Positions 47,421 to 59,290 of a stretch of 64,000 nucleotides of DNA are shown piece by piece; the first letter of the stretch is position 1; the number at the start of each line of letters is the position of its first letter. The notes beneath the pieces are model-generated. The model saw only the letters and a program-made list of their open reading frames with translations, was not told the origin of the DNA and made no database searches. The stretch comes from Stercorarius parasiticus (lineage: Eukaryota > Chordata > Aves > Charadriiformes > Stercorariidae). Location: contig VWZL01000906.1 of the NCBI GenBank assembly GCA_013396915.1, positions 466,736 to 530,735 on the forward strand, in the 5' to 3' direction. A program made the position numbers and the translations under genes.

Positions 47421-49024
47421 TCCTGGCAAGTGCTGTCTGATCCTCTCCACTTGTATAGTGCATGCACAATAATGCCACTGTCTTGACTGCTCCAGTGATC
47501 TATGCTAATTAATGACACAATTACTTATGTATTATTTTCAAAGTTTCTATTAATTCACTGTAAAACTATTTCAACATTATGGAACATGCTCTTGTCCTTG
47601 AACTGAGTGTGAAGATATACAAATATTTTTTAATTTATTGCTGTTGTTGGCTACTTTTAATCATGTACTCCTCACAGTCGGTCTTTTCCATCTCCTCTCT
47701 GAAATGAATGCAACTATTACTCCCACAATCTAATAGGAATATTAACAGGCTTCTTATAATACACTGCTCTTTCTGGGGCTATGTGTTTCTCCACTGTACT
47801 CTTCTTTAGATGAGATGAGCAAAATTAAGCACAGTGTTCAAGTATGCAGTCTACATCAATTAGCATTGCATATTTGTAGTCTATTTTTAATGTTGTTCAA
47901 TATCCTGTTTGAATTTTTCTTTGCTTTACTGTGCGGAGGGGAGGTGTTTCTCTGAGAATACATGGTTCACATGATTTCCATGTAAGCTGGGGCAAGATGA
48001 ATATTTGAGCCAATAACTCCTAAAATATGAAAGGAATTGGTAAAATACACCTGGGTACTAGAAGGAGCACAAGAAACGGGAGAATTCTAAAAAAGTCTAA
48101 AGAATTCTGAGCAGATTCTTGCCTGCAAGTGGTAATACACAAGCAGAATGGCTTTAGAAAGTAAGGCAATACTATAAAATATGAAGAGAAGCATATTTGT
48201 TTCTGAAGAAAGGGAATATTGAGATAGATGCTGAAAAAAAGAAAATGACAGAATCAAGAGAAACTGAAAAAGACAGGTGTGTTGGGCCTAGTAGCCTTTT
48301 TTTCGTACTAAAATGTCTAATGTTCTTATGTTCACAACTTCTGCAATTGCCAGTGTCACACCAACCCCGCTTCCAAGAAGGCTAGTTGTCCCTAAGGTTT
48401 TGATGAACTCTGTATCGGGGGTGACAGAGTGCTGCAGTCAGCAATGAACGCCTTGCTCCCTTGACTCCTGAGACCGTACGCTTGACTTCCATAACGCTTC
48501 TGGTTTCATAGCTGTAATGCTGCCAATATCAACATGGTTGTGACAACGGCCTTTAAAATATGTGACCAAGAAACTAAATGGAAGAGAAAACAAGAATGAA
48601 TTGCAGGGAAAATGTTAGACTGAATGTTTTCCGGGTATGAAGCTTATATAAAGTATTTTCTCTGCCTAGCCTTTTTCATGTCATTTGGTTATCGTCATTA
48701 TTAGAGGAAAGGTCTATATGAGACATAAGTAAATTTATATCTGAAAAGTATTTTTCTTATATGCACCAAATATTTTCTTTATCCAGTATGCCAAACCTTC
48801 CTTTTTCCCCTTAATTCCATCTCACCTGACAGCCCTCTTAAGGCATTTTTTTCCAATGTATGTCTCTCATTTTTCCTGAACTCACTATTCTCTCACATTT
48901 TTTTAGTAGTTTAATACCTATTTATTTGGTTTTATACCTGTGAACAAATTAATATTGTTGTGATTCTCATGTGATTTGCTCTCTCTTGGTTTTAGTTGAA
49001 TACATTTGTCATTCTTCCTCTAAC

Positions 49025-49178
49025 CTGTGAATTGTGAGCTCTTTAAAGCAGGTATTTCTTCACTGAATGTATGACATACGATTAAGACTTCTAGTAATCC
49101 ATAGCATTATATGTGCTTAGAGTAGTGGAATTCTCAATGCCTGATGCAACAACAGCAGCAGCAATATAATAAATAAGA
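49025..49178 (+). repeat. Ancient LINE 3' tail (L3/old CR1-like)
   Basis: 'gaattgtgagctctttaaag' near 49028-49047 matches the 'gattgtaagctctttggggcaggga' block near the end of old amniote LINEs. Downstream, 'tgtgcttagagtagtggaat' resembles the 'cagcacctagcacaatggg' block, and the element closes in 'caatataataaataa', an AATAA-type tail. The order is as expected. The family assignment is uncertain. Confidence 0.45.
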
Positions 49179-49459
49179 CTTAGGAACTATAGTATTCTTT
49201 TTTTTCTTTCTTCTTCCTGTTCATGAAATAGAGACATGAAATCTAGCAAACTTCGTCACCGACATTTGTCTTCTGAGCTAAATGGCTGGCTCCCAAGGGC
49301 AGGTCTCTGTGTAGTCGCAGCAGTGAGAACATTCCAAACACATGTTGATTTTAGCTTTAATGATGTATTACTCTGTATTATTTATTTGGCATTACCACAA
49401 GATATGATTATCAAGAAGCAGTTCCTAAACATCTGGAGCAAGGAAGACTTAGTGAAGAA

Positions 49460-49665
49460 GGGAGGTAGGGAGCACTTAAACAAACCGGACATACACAAGT
49501 TCATGGCGCCTGACAGGATGCACCCACAAGTGCTCAGGGACCTGGCTGTATCATTGTGGAGCCACTCTCGATGGCTGGGTCATAGTTCCTGAAGACTGGC
49601 AGAAAGCCAGCGTCACTCCTATCTTCAAGAAGGGCAAGAAGGGAGATCCAGGGAACTGCATTTCC
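49460..49665 (+). mobile_element. CR1 LINE ORF2 fragment (reverse transcriptase start)
   Basis: An isolated internal piece of CR1 ORF2 in plus orientation, from the N-terminal part of the reverse transcriptase. The translation includes DIHKFMAPDRMHPQVLRDLA, close to the CR1 motif around 'GPDGMHPRVLRELA', and the DNA continues through the equivalent of 'cctgaggactggaagaaagcc' to 'agaagggagatccagggaac'. Frameshifts follow. Both ends are truncated, and the 3' end of a CR1 copy is missing, which is unusual for LINE insertions and suggests later deletion or rearrangement. Confidence 0.85.
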
Positions 49666-50692
49666 TCCAATCTTCCACTGAAGACAAAATTATTAATTTT
49701 CTTATTAGTTTCTCTCTGTTGCTTGCTGCTGTTACACCTGAGCACTTGCAGTAGCTGGGTAAGACAAAACATGGCATTAGCTGCATTTCTGATGGAAAAC
49801 TGAGGAGCAAAAAGAATAAGATTCACTAATTTTGTCTTGTTAGTTCATAATCCCAGATTTTTCAGAACACTTAGTGTTACGTGGAACTTGTTACGTGCAA
49901 AACAGAGTTTGTTGCCTTTAGCAGGAGTGTCCGATCCTGCTGTTTCTGGAAATCAGGCCATGTGGTGCCAGGCTTAGAACCAAAGGCAAGGAACACAGCT
50001 AGTATCACCTGCTCAATGTCTGGTTGAAATGACCCGACTGCCATGACATGGGATCTCTGTAGCAGAGGCAGAGACAGCTGCGGAGACTTCAGGCGGGATT
50101 TGGCTGCCTTAACCTTTCTGTTCTGCCTGATTCCACTCTAGTTCTGATATACCTAGAGGACGATAACCTACTGCTGCCATCGGTTACTTCATATGCTTGC
50201 ATGGTAGTAATTAGTGCAGTGGAACAAATGATCCCAGTTTGGCAGATAAGCAGTCTTGGCAATGTGAGGCCATATGATCCAATTCTAGGGATTTTTATTT
50301 GCTCAGAAAAACAGAAAATATTTAACTACAAAAAAAAAACATTTTAAAAGAACGATCTTAGCTCTGTCATTTCCCAGTCTTTGGGCGTTTGAATTTTTAA
50401 ACTTAGTGGAAACTTAGTTTTTCCATTCTTTTCATGGAAAAACAAACCTGCTTCTTAAGAAAGTAACGACAGTAATCCAAAAATCTCCATTCTTTAGAAA
50501 ATGTAACTGCATTTTTTATTTTTGTATTGTCTGTAAACTTTACTGTAGTACATTAGACTGTAAGCACACCAATGTTTTCCCTATTCCCTTTTTTATAATT
50601 CCTCTTCAAAAAAAATGAGCTCCATCCATGTTTAATTTTGTGATAAATTATGACGTATGGAGAAAGTCTCAAAATGGCATACCAAACCCAAC
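49666..50692. other. Gap between CR1 fragments, no gene
   Basis: About 1 kb without recognisable gene or repeat. It contains a poly-A run near 50331-50339. It separates a plus-strand CR1 piece from a minus-strand CR1 copy, so the two are not one split element in simple orientation. Confidence 0.5.
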
Positions 50693-51420
50693 ATGGAATC
50701 ATGGAATCACGGAATTTTTCAGAGTTGGAAGGGACCTCTAGAGATCATCTAGTCCAACTCCCCTGCTAAAGCAGGATTGCCTAGAGCACATTACTCAGGA
50801 CTGCATCCAGGCAGGTCTTGAAAGTCTCCAGAGAAGGGGACTCCACAACCTCCCTGGGCAGCCTGTTCCAGTGCTCTGTGTCACCCTCACCATAAAGAAG
50901 TTTTTTCTCATGTTTGATCGGAACTTCCTGTGTTCCAGCTTGTGCCTGTTACCCCTCGTCCTGTTACTGGGAACCACTGAAAAGAGTCTGGCTCCATCCT
51001 CCTTAAACCCACCCTTTAGATACTTTTAAACGTTAATGAGGTCTTCCCTCAGCCTTCTCTTCTCCAGGCTAAAGAGTCCCAGCTCTCTCAGCCTTTCCTC
51101 ATAAGGGAGATGCTCCANATTCTTCCTCCCCAGGTGCGGGACCCTACACTTGTCCTTGTTGAACCTCACTAGGTTCTTCTCTGCCCAGCTCTCCAGCCTG
51201 TCTAGGTCACGCTGGATGGCAGCACGGCCCTCTGGGGTGTCAGCCACCCCACCCAGTTTGGTATCATCAGTGAACTTGCTGAGGATACACTCTGTCCCCT
51301 CGTCCAGGTCATTGATGAATATGTTAAACAATACTGGACCAAGCATTGACTCCTGGGGGACACCACTGGTTACAGGCCTCCAACTCGACCCTGCTCCATT
51401 AATCACAACCCTGTCACAAA
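50693..51420 (-). mobile_element. CR1 LINE with RT region, broken at a single N
   Basis: The longest CR1 copy in the window, minus orientation. On the plus strand it starts with the 'catggaatcatggaatcacg' tail and 'agttggaagggacctctaga', then runs through the 3'UTR and ORF2 C-terminus. At 51118 there is one N, after which the sequence jumps to the RT core. Relative to the family order, roughly 95 residues (near 285 bp) between the 'HLGR' region and 'EHLPYEERL' are absent exactly at that N. The copy is 5'-truncated near 51420. Confidence 0.93.
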
Positions 51421-51424
51421 TCAC
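51026..51424 (-). pseudogene. CR1 ORF2 reverse-transcriptase remnant
   Basis: A 132-codon minus-strand frame containing RT palm motifs: [20 protein letters not shown] (RT motif region 4/B) and [10 protein letters not shown], where the CR1 family has an FADD-type catalytic box; here Ala is replaced by Thr. It then carries [20 protein letters not shown] and, after the ambiguous residue at N 51118, [20 protein letters not shown]. The endonuclease, the RT N-terminus and the intervening 95 or so residues are missing. Dead copy. Confidence 0.9.
51118..51118. other. Single N at a probable collapsed assembly gap
   Basis: One undetermined base sits exactly where an internal segment of CR1 ORF2 is missing, with the reading frame preserved across it. 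The other junction N (19050) also marks a contig join. This base therefore likely marks a join that lost sequence. Confidence 0.6.
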
Positions 51425-52180
51425 GAAATCACAAATCTCTTACTACTTCCACCAGAGACTTATTTATATCAAAGAAAGATCAGATCTTACACAACTTTAG
51501 CTTAAAATCTTTTTTTCTGAGATTGAAGAATTTTGCCTTCTTTAATTTATCCGTTGCTCACAAGTTAGTCTGATGTTGTTAACGTTATTATGCCATCCAA
51601 CTTTTTCAGAGTTTTATATGTTGGTCATATTACTGGCCAGAGTAAAGCCAAGTGGTACAGAATCATGAAAGCAGATTAGTTCCTGAGCGTTTATACTCCT
51701 GTTTGTTCCAATATTTGTGCAATGCACTTCAAGCAGGGTTTGAGTGTTATGTGTATATATATATAAATCTCAGAAGGTGGAGAAAATTTTTTGGTGTGAA
51801 TTTGTGTTTTTTAGATCTGTTACTATATTTTTCTCTCTTTCCATGTTTCTCTCCATTTCTCCTGCCTTTCTTTTTAATTTATCCAGTATCCGTGGTGAAA
51901 AATAAGCAAAGGGTGAATACTACCCTTCAGTGAAAGGCCATTAAGTGTACCTGGGGAACAGAGAGGTGAAGAAATAGGTTAGGTGGATGGGAGATCCTTC
52001 TCTCCCTTTAAATATCTGCTGAGTCTGGGTGAAGCACGTGATGGGCATGGTGAGTCAGCGTGGGATAGTCATGGAATGACAGTCTGTATAGCGCTCTGTG
52101 AAGACATGTTGTGTTCAAGTGGGTTGAGCTGGGAAGAGCCAAGGCAGGCAGACAGAGGAAGTAATTAGGCCTCAAGTTTC

Positions 52181-52230
52181 CATATACATGTGTGTATATA
52201 TATATAGGTATAGGTATAGGTATATATATG
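52181..52230. repeat. TA/TATAGG compound microsatellite
   Basis: A TG/TA run leads into four or so 'tatagg'-type hexamers (52202-52222) and a second TA run. Likely length-polymorphic. Confidence 0.85.
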
Positions 52231-52524
52231 TCTTTGACCAAATGGACTGTTTGGGACAGGTGGGGTCTGTGGAGTACCACTAGAAGAAGGTAGCACAAAG
52301 CAGCCTGAAAGACTGGGTGCTTGCTGGAATCAGCAAAGAGAAGCTGATAAGACAGCAGAATTTCTTTGTGCTTGAAGGGCTAAATTATTTAGTTGGTTGA
52401 GTTTATGTAAGGAGCCTTAACTGTGTGCAGTTGTGTGTATGTGTCTGTGAGGGAGAGTTAAAGAAAGGTCATTTTGGGGTGGGATTTTGTATGAGGAAGA
52501 GAGTATGTAATTCCTGTCTCTGTT

Positions 52525-53673
52525 ATGTTTATTTGGGGCATTGTAAACTTGCTGTATCATGTTAGCAGCAGGGCTTCTGATTCTGAAAAGGAGCCAGGTA
52601 GTTCAAACAATGTGAATGGAAAGCCAAATAAACCATCAAAGCGTAAAAATGTACAAATCGGGATGAGAGCGTCACAGCTACATACCAATAGCATTGAGAA
52701 GAAAATCTCAGGAAGCCTAAACGAGCGACATGTAATTCATGCACACGTAAACAGAGGGAGAGATCCTTTACATAGAAGGTATTTTTTCATTTTTGCTGGG
52801 TTAGGAAAATAACAATACATGACACACTAGGAACAGTAAAGGTGTAAGGCTAATTCTTGTTCCACTGAATATATTTGATTTTGATTTTGCCTTAAAATTG
52901 CAGAAAGTTTTTTTGGTTTTTATTTTTCTTATCTTAAGGTGTAATTTTGCTAAGCAATGGAGCTACCGCTATGTGTTGGTATTACAGAGTGGGGAATTGT
53001 CCCTCATGGCAACAGACTTTTTTTCCACAGAGGAAACATCAAAGATACCCAAAAGCTCAGGTTCAGCATAAGGCTACCTACCGTGCATCCTGGGGCTATG
53101 AGGGGTTTCCTTTCTGATGCATGTGTGGGAATGCCAGACAACAGGCACTGCTCACTCTTAGATGATTTGAGCAGAATATATGATAGGCAAAGGAATGATG
53201 CCCCAATTCATTGCATATACAGCAAGCAGGCTGTTGGGCGCACATTCGTCCGTGAGCAGACCATAATACTGGATTGCACCATGCTGCTAATGACCAAAAC
53301 TAGTCAATACGAATGAAACTGGTACAAAAATACCTTGATATCCTAAAGGAGCAAATTAAAAGGAAAGGGAAACTGTGAGCTTCTAACAACCCGTTTTGTG
53401 ATGTTAGAGCTAAGCAGTCAAAATCACGGTTGTAAGACTGAATCTTTACATTCTGAACTGTGTCGGTTTACCTACTGGTGTTTAGAATGGAAGAGACAAG
53501 AAATCAGAATACAGCAGATGCTGTTATTAGTGGGCAAATGTAAAGTAGGTCTAACCCCATTTAAGTTATTTGTAAAAGAAGATAATTGCCATATCTCATA
53601 TATGCCTCCTCACTCCCTAAAATACACACCAAGCAGGTATGGTGATTCTCTGACTTTTACACATCTGCTCTAA
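52525..53673 (+). other. Three successive open segments in the same frame, unknown
   Basis: Frames of 95, 119 and 91 codons (52525-52812, 52957-53316, 53398-53673) all lie in the same plus-strand frame, separated by AT-rich stop-containing linkers. The first has an Lys/Asn/Ser-rich, disordered-looking stretch with NGKPNKPSKRKNVQIGMRAS and could form a 210-bp exon (52569-52778) between 'gttagcag' and 'agaag|gtattt', though its pyrimidine tract is poor. I recognise no protein family. Options are a decayed retroposed or lineage-specific gene, lncRNA exons, or chance. Confidence 0.2.
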
Positions 53674-56600
53674 CTTTTTAGCTTCAATAGAATGAGTCAT
53701 AATGATGTCAGAAGAAAATTAGTCTCAATGTCTATGTCTATACAAAGTAAATAAAAGGTGCCCTGGCTCCCTGTTTGGCCCTGAAGGCAAGTGACAGAGC
53801 ATGGCTTACATCCATATGGCTAAACTTTCTTCTCTAAAACATGTCAGCCTTGTCTGTATTGCATATTGGGAACCATCCCAGGCTTGACTTACCCTCCAAA
53901 CTGTGCCCAGGTGTTGCCTGGAAGACTGCTAGTTCCCATGAGTCAAATCTATGCCAAGGAGTGTACTAGCAATTAAATAATATGGACAGTTGCATGCCAT
54001 AGTGCCCTGGCCCTATTTAGTTTACTAGCATAATAGTTTACTAGACGATGTCTGCAAAGGAAGCTGCTGGCACAATAAAACCAACAGAAGCGGTAACTGT
54101 TAAACTGTTTGGATACCAATTAGCTGGATCTTTATAGGACCAACCGTAGAGTGAAGGGAATTGAGGGTAATCTTCTCAGTACGAATGTCATAATAATAAT
54201 AGTATTCTGGAATAAATACTATACCTCAAATACTGTGATGTTCAACTATGCCATATCTCCGTACTGTATTAGAAAAGTACACATTCAATGGCAATTTCAT
54301 ATCTTTATTATCCTCACTTCCTAGGGACAGTTGTCTTCCATAGAATTGCAACTGTTTATTAGCCAATATTTTCCATGGATGTATGAAATAAGTTTAAACA
54401 CTTTCTCTAGAAACAAAGCAATGACTGCTCGGTATCTCCTTTTTATTCTTTTAGTCCTCCTTCACTTCCAGGACAGACGTCTCTGGGCTTACATTGCAAA
54501 CATACATAAGAAGGACTTTTCAGCTACTTTTATCATTCTTCAAAAGCTAGAAGACACTTGGCAGCTCCAGCTAAGCAGAAGCTTTCCACTTCAGCAGTCC
54601 ATTCAATCAAATGAAGTTGCAATGACCAAATGATTCAAATACGATCGATATTTCTTGATCAGAAAAAAGAGGCAATTGGAATCTGTAACCTCATGGTTCA
54701 GAAGAAAATTTTCCAGTCTGAATATTCAATACCTTTACTTTGCCTCCGTGAATGTGTATGTTTTAGTGTAGTGAGGCATACTTATGTTCAGCCTACATCA
54801 CTGCAAGAATCACAGGTAGAGGACTTGCACGTATGAGATTAAATAAGAGTCTGTGGGACACCTGTGCTGCTTTAAAGCTTTATGCCAGAAAACAAAGGTA
54901 TGACCAAAGCAGAACCTAGAAGACAACATGCTTTTTTATTCTGATTTTTGTTTTGGAAGTTAAATGGAAATTACTTTGGGATGTACTGAGGTAGGGACAG
55001 GGAGAGGATGCAACTTGATTATTACATCTTCTCTTCTTTTTTTGAACTCTTAATAAGCAAGCTAATTACTTATGCTGATTCTGCATTCACTGAGGTGAGG
55101 ACAAATTTATCTGGATGCCGATGCCAATGAAGCATGCATTTGTGTGTCATGCATCACAGTCACAGACATGCTGAATTGAAGGTTTACCTGCTAAGAAGAA
55201 GGCTTTATGTGGCATATATGACTTCTACAAGCTACCTATTATAACAGCTGTAGATACCAGCTTCCCATAGCATTATGATTTCAAAAAAATGTTTGGGAAA
55301 TTGAACATATAGTTTTAGACTTTGGGAGGAACAAAGATGATCTCCTTTGGAAATTATTTGTTGGAATCTATTGCTCCTAATAGAAAGCTTATGGGACAGC
55401 TTAAAAAGCAGGACATGGAGACTTTGATACCCCATAGACACAGAGTAAGATAGGTTATTGTTGGTATTCTTTTCACTACACGATTTTTAATAATTAAGCT
55501 TTGAAGGTGAAGTTGATACTATTTTGTAAAATGGCCATCCTTATAAGATCTTAACTTGACTTGTATGGAATCAAATTGCTGTGACTTAGAGGAAAATGAG
55601 ATGAATTGCTGGTCCTAAATAATAAGCACGAAGTCTTTAGGGCCCTGTGCTCCCTCTGGATATCTATCCTGAGCATGCTCACTAGAAATACATTAGTGAT
55701 TAGTAACTGACAATCTATTTAGAACAACGCTTTAAAACCTACCACGTTAGTTTCAAGCTTGAAATTCTTAAAATAAAAAGATTTCTGAAGTAATGTGTTC
55801 TCAGATCAAACACCTGCCTTTTATAGGACAGAAGGAGCTTTGATGAAAATTGAAAGATGCAAGAAGGAGTCTTAATCGATGATGTAATATTTCTTCTGAT
55901 AGTGGAAACTGGTCCCTGAACACCTTTGTAACAGGAATAAGAAATAATGGATAATTTTGTTACAAACACCTTTTTAATAACGGCAGTAATAGATGGATTT
56001 CAATAAACTCTGTTTTAGTTCTAAATCTATTTCTTCTAATGTTTGTTTAATACTATCTACAAAAAGGGTTTGTGCTCTTATTCCTGTCGCTGAGGAAGTT
56101 ATTTTAAAGTTTAAATGAAAGTGTATACACTGTTCATGTTTAGGTTTCTTTGGAAAATCTGTTGGGTATTTGGCCATTTGAATGACTCCTTCAAGAAATT
56201 AGGGACTGCTCTTTGAGACTGCATTCATTGTCTGAGGTGAGAGTAGATCCACATTTTATAAAGAAAATAGATAGCTTAATTTGCCTTTTTTTTTTTTACC
56301 ATACTTAGGGCTTCCTAGCTTTATTGTAGTCTTCAGGCAGATTATCTCCCTGAAGAAATGATAAGCTTTCCAATTGCACCACCAAAAGATATTAAAATAT
56401 TAAAAGCAAAAAATTATTCTTTGAAACTTCACGTTGTCTGTCAGTTACTGCTAGTTTCTGAGATGATGGGGAAGTAAAGAGTTCTTGCATGAAAGTACTC
56501 CCCTTTATGTACACTGGTCCTCAGTCTCATAAAAAATGTCTACCTGTGTGACTATTTGTGGAAATATTTTTAAAATAGCTTCTCTATGACACTTAACAGC

Positions 56601-58117
56601 AGAAGATGAGTGTGAAAGAGAGAGGCCTCAAAATTTTAGTTTTAAATAAGAAATGCAGATGAAAATAATTGAGGGGAGAGAAGTGTTGCAGAACTCTCTT
56701 TTTTCAGTCCTTTGTTTTTCTGTACGTTTTGATTCTTTGCATTTTTTATTGATAATTGCTTCTCGCTTTCTGTTGCTTCTGATGGCCATTACCGTGTCTT
56801 GCTCTCCCAGCAGCAACTAAGAAGAACAAGAAGCCAGGAATACACCTGCATTAACAGCTGGAGAACTCCACAGCAAACAATAATCACAGCCATTTTAAAA
56901 TCCTCTACAACTCATTGTAACCTCAAGTCAGATTGAGAGAATTTATCCCCATGGGAAAAGTATTTTACCCTAGGCTCTTATACATTTTGGCCAATTTTTT
57001 AAAAGTGCCGAGCAGCTGCAACTCTCATCATCTTTGATTGATTTAAAAAAAGCAACTGTAGCTGGTAGCTTTTGACCTCTTCATTTACTTACAAGATGTC
57101 AGCTAAGCTCTCTTGAAAATCTAGCATCTAGTTTATAGTAAGAGTTTAAAAAAATAAATTCCAAGTTACAATTGCTTAAGGATCTCTAGTTTCTGACTTC
57201 AAGGGTTACCTGTTAGTGTTTGGGATTGACTTGTGTATCAGAATACAGAGAGCTGGGAATGACCTTATGTGAAGAGGATTTTCTGCTGAATAAATCAAAA
57301 CTACTATCAGTTGAGAGAGTAACATGTGAAATTGTTGTTTTACCTTTTCCTGTCACAAGAACAACATTTCCACAAAAAGGCATCTCTTTTAAACAGGGCT
57401 TCACTTTACTACTCCCCCACACCAAAAGAAACATCTTTGAAATGTTTCCAAAAAAAGCAGATGTACAAATTATTCTTGCTAAAGGCTTCATACCATCAGC
57501 TTTCAGCATGTAAACTGTATTCTCTCAATGAGACTAATCACATGATACCGGGCATAATAGTGATACTGGGACCCACTCGGGCTGGCAAAACTGAATAGAA
57601 ATCAGACTGATCACTTAACTGGGACCTGTTCCAATTTTATTTTGGATTGAAATCAACTTTCTCTGAACGATTCCCCTCTGTTGTCTGTCTATCCCCTCCA
57701 ATCCTCTTCCTCCTGAAAAAAAAGAGAGTAATAATTGAATTGCGTATTTCATTATGCTTTTAGGCATCCAAAAGAGATTGTTTGCAACCTACTTTTTTTT
57801 TTTATTATTATTATTTTCTTTTGGAGTACCTCAGTGGTGGTACTTCTAATGGAAATTCTGGTTCATCTCCACGCAGGACTGATTTCTGTCATCCATTTTT
57901 TAAAAGGAGACTAAGTTTGTAGGCTTCAGGACTTCTGATGCTATCTTAAAACTAAGTTATTCTGCTCTGCCTGGACTCCAGGATACTGTACTGGTGGGTG
58001 AAGTCTAGGGGTTGGCCATACTGTCCTAACCCCTGAAGTTCCTCTCTCTTCTGCCATTGCCAGCTTTATGTCTGCCACAGAGATGGTTGCATCTGTGTGC
58101 TGTGGTATGCTTGTAAT

Positions 58118-58179
58118 TGGAAGCGTTCTGCAATCTAGCAGGATGAAAGCTGCAATATAAATGTAAATTATTATTATTC
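58118..58179 (+). repeat. Ancient SINE/LINE 3' tail
   Basis: 'aagcgttctgcaatctagca', 'ggatgaaagctgcaatataa' and 'atgtaaattattattatt' follow the order of the 3' end shared by old amniote L3/MIR3-type elements ('gaagcgctttgagatc...gatgaaaagcgctatataa...ttattatt'). Family uncertain. Confidence 0.4.
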
Positions 58180-58959
58180 AGCATATTAACCCAATATTAA
58201 AATATGGGGAGCTGCATTTTCAAAATATAATATGGTAGAGAGACTTATAAAACCCATTTCCAGTCCATGTCATTCATTAATGGGATTGTATATTTAGACC
58301 TAACTGACAATTTTAACAATTACCTCACAATATCTGTGCGTTCTGCAAGTATAAAATGTGGCATGAAAATGAAAAACATATGGCATATGAACTTATGATA
58401 TATGAAGCCTAGTGAGCTTGGAAAAGAGGTGTCCATGTACTTGCCTTCCCACCCCCAACCCCAAGTCCTGCTTCTTTGACACTTCTGCTGTCGTGAAAAT
58501 AATTGAAGAATAAGAGCACATCAAGGGTTGAAAGAGTCTGATAGCTCAGACCCACGACAAAGTCTGCATTGGGAAACAGAGGTGCAAACTTTATCTGTTT
58601 GTGTGACAAAGTTGTGGGCAACAAGGAAGAAAGGAGCAAAACACAGTTGTTCTTGTGACAGCCTGAAGATGTTATTTATGGCACTTCTCAGATGCCATAA
58701 TACTGGGGACAGCAGCTTATAATATGGAAAACACTTTTTCGTCCTCATGCTTTCTGACTTCTCTCTGTAGCAATTTGCCATTAGCAGCTCCTAAACAGGG
58801 AGTAAACACATTCAGCTGTCAACAAGTATCAGGTTCTGATCACCAGTGTCTTCAGGAGATTTTGACCATTTTGAATTATCAGAGGAAAAGAAGTTTTGTT
58901 TTATGAACTGATAAAAACCTTTTTAAATAGCTCAGTCTTTGATGAAGAGCACTACTAAG

Positions 58960-59290
58960 CCCTCGTCTAGGCCCCAAGGGCCCTAGCAGCCCTGTCAGCC
59001 CTGCCTGGCCTCCCCCCGGGCTTCCCCCACCCTGCCCACGGGCCCAGCACCGCGGAGGCTGGCCCCCAGGCAGTGTAGGACCTTGCCCCCATGGTGAGTG
59101 CTATGGGACCTGCCCTTTCTGTGACACTGGACTTTGCCCCAGGAGCCCTCCACAACTCCAGGGTAACCTCCAAGCCCTGCAGGACACTACAGCTCAGCCT
59201 CCAGAGAGGGTTCATAGCCCTGCAGGCTTCTCCAACACCCCCTGCACCCGCAGCAGCCTCTGCACCCTGAATCCGTCAGAGGTGACTGAG
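58960..59290. other. GC-rich patch
   Basis: About 330 bp of GC-rich, C-biased sequence with repeated 'agccctg'/'gccctgc' words, suggesting decayed short tandem units. No repeat family or promoter element is recognised. The 82-codon minus-strand frame inside it reflects the base bias. Confidence 0.45.

Larger units (their letters stand above)
39641..49024. other. Gene-free stretch with CNE-like blocks
   Basis: No confirmed gene in over 9 kb. It contains putative conserved noncoding blocks (40750-41130, 42720-44350), weak exon candidates (40948, 43259), and a GC-rich then pyrimidine-rich segment (46885-47420). Otherwise it is AT-rich DNA with short chance frames. Confidence 0.55.
51421..58117. 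other. Gene-free stretch with one block of co-frame ORFs
   Basis: Holds microsatellites near 51751-51767 and 52181-52230, and the 52525-53673 block described separately. No other gene, RNA or repeat is recognised. Confidence 0.55.

Noticed and set aside
52957..53316. 119-codon frame as an independent gene
   Set aside because: No promoter, Kozak context, family or poly-A arrangement; kept only as part of the co-frame block finding.
57326..57598. Frame ending in GPTRAGKTE, which fits a Walker A (GxxxxGKT) P-loop
   Set aside because: The motif lies directly before a stop codon, so no nucleotide-binding fold can follow. The rest is unlike any kinase or transferase, and overlapping frames on both strands are equally open.
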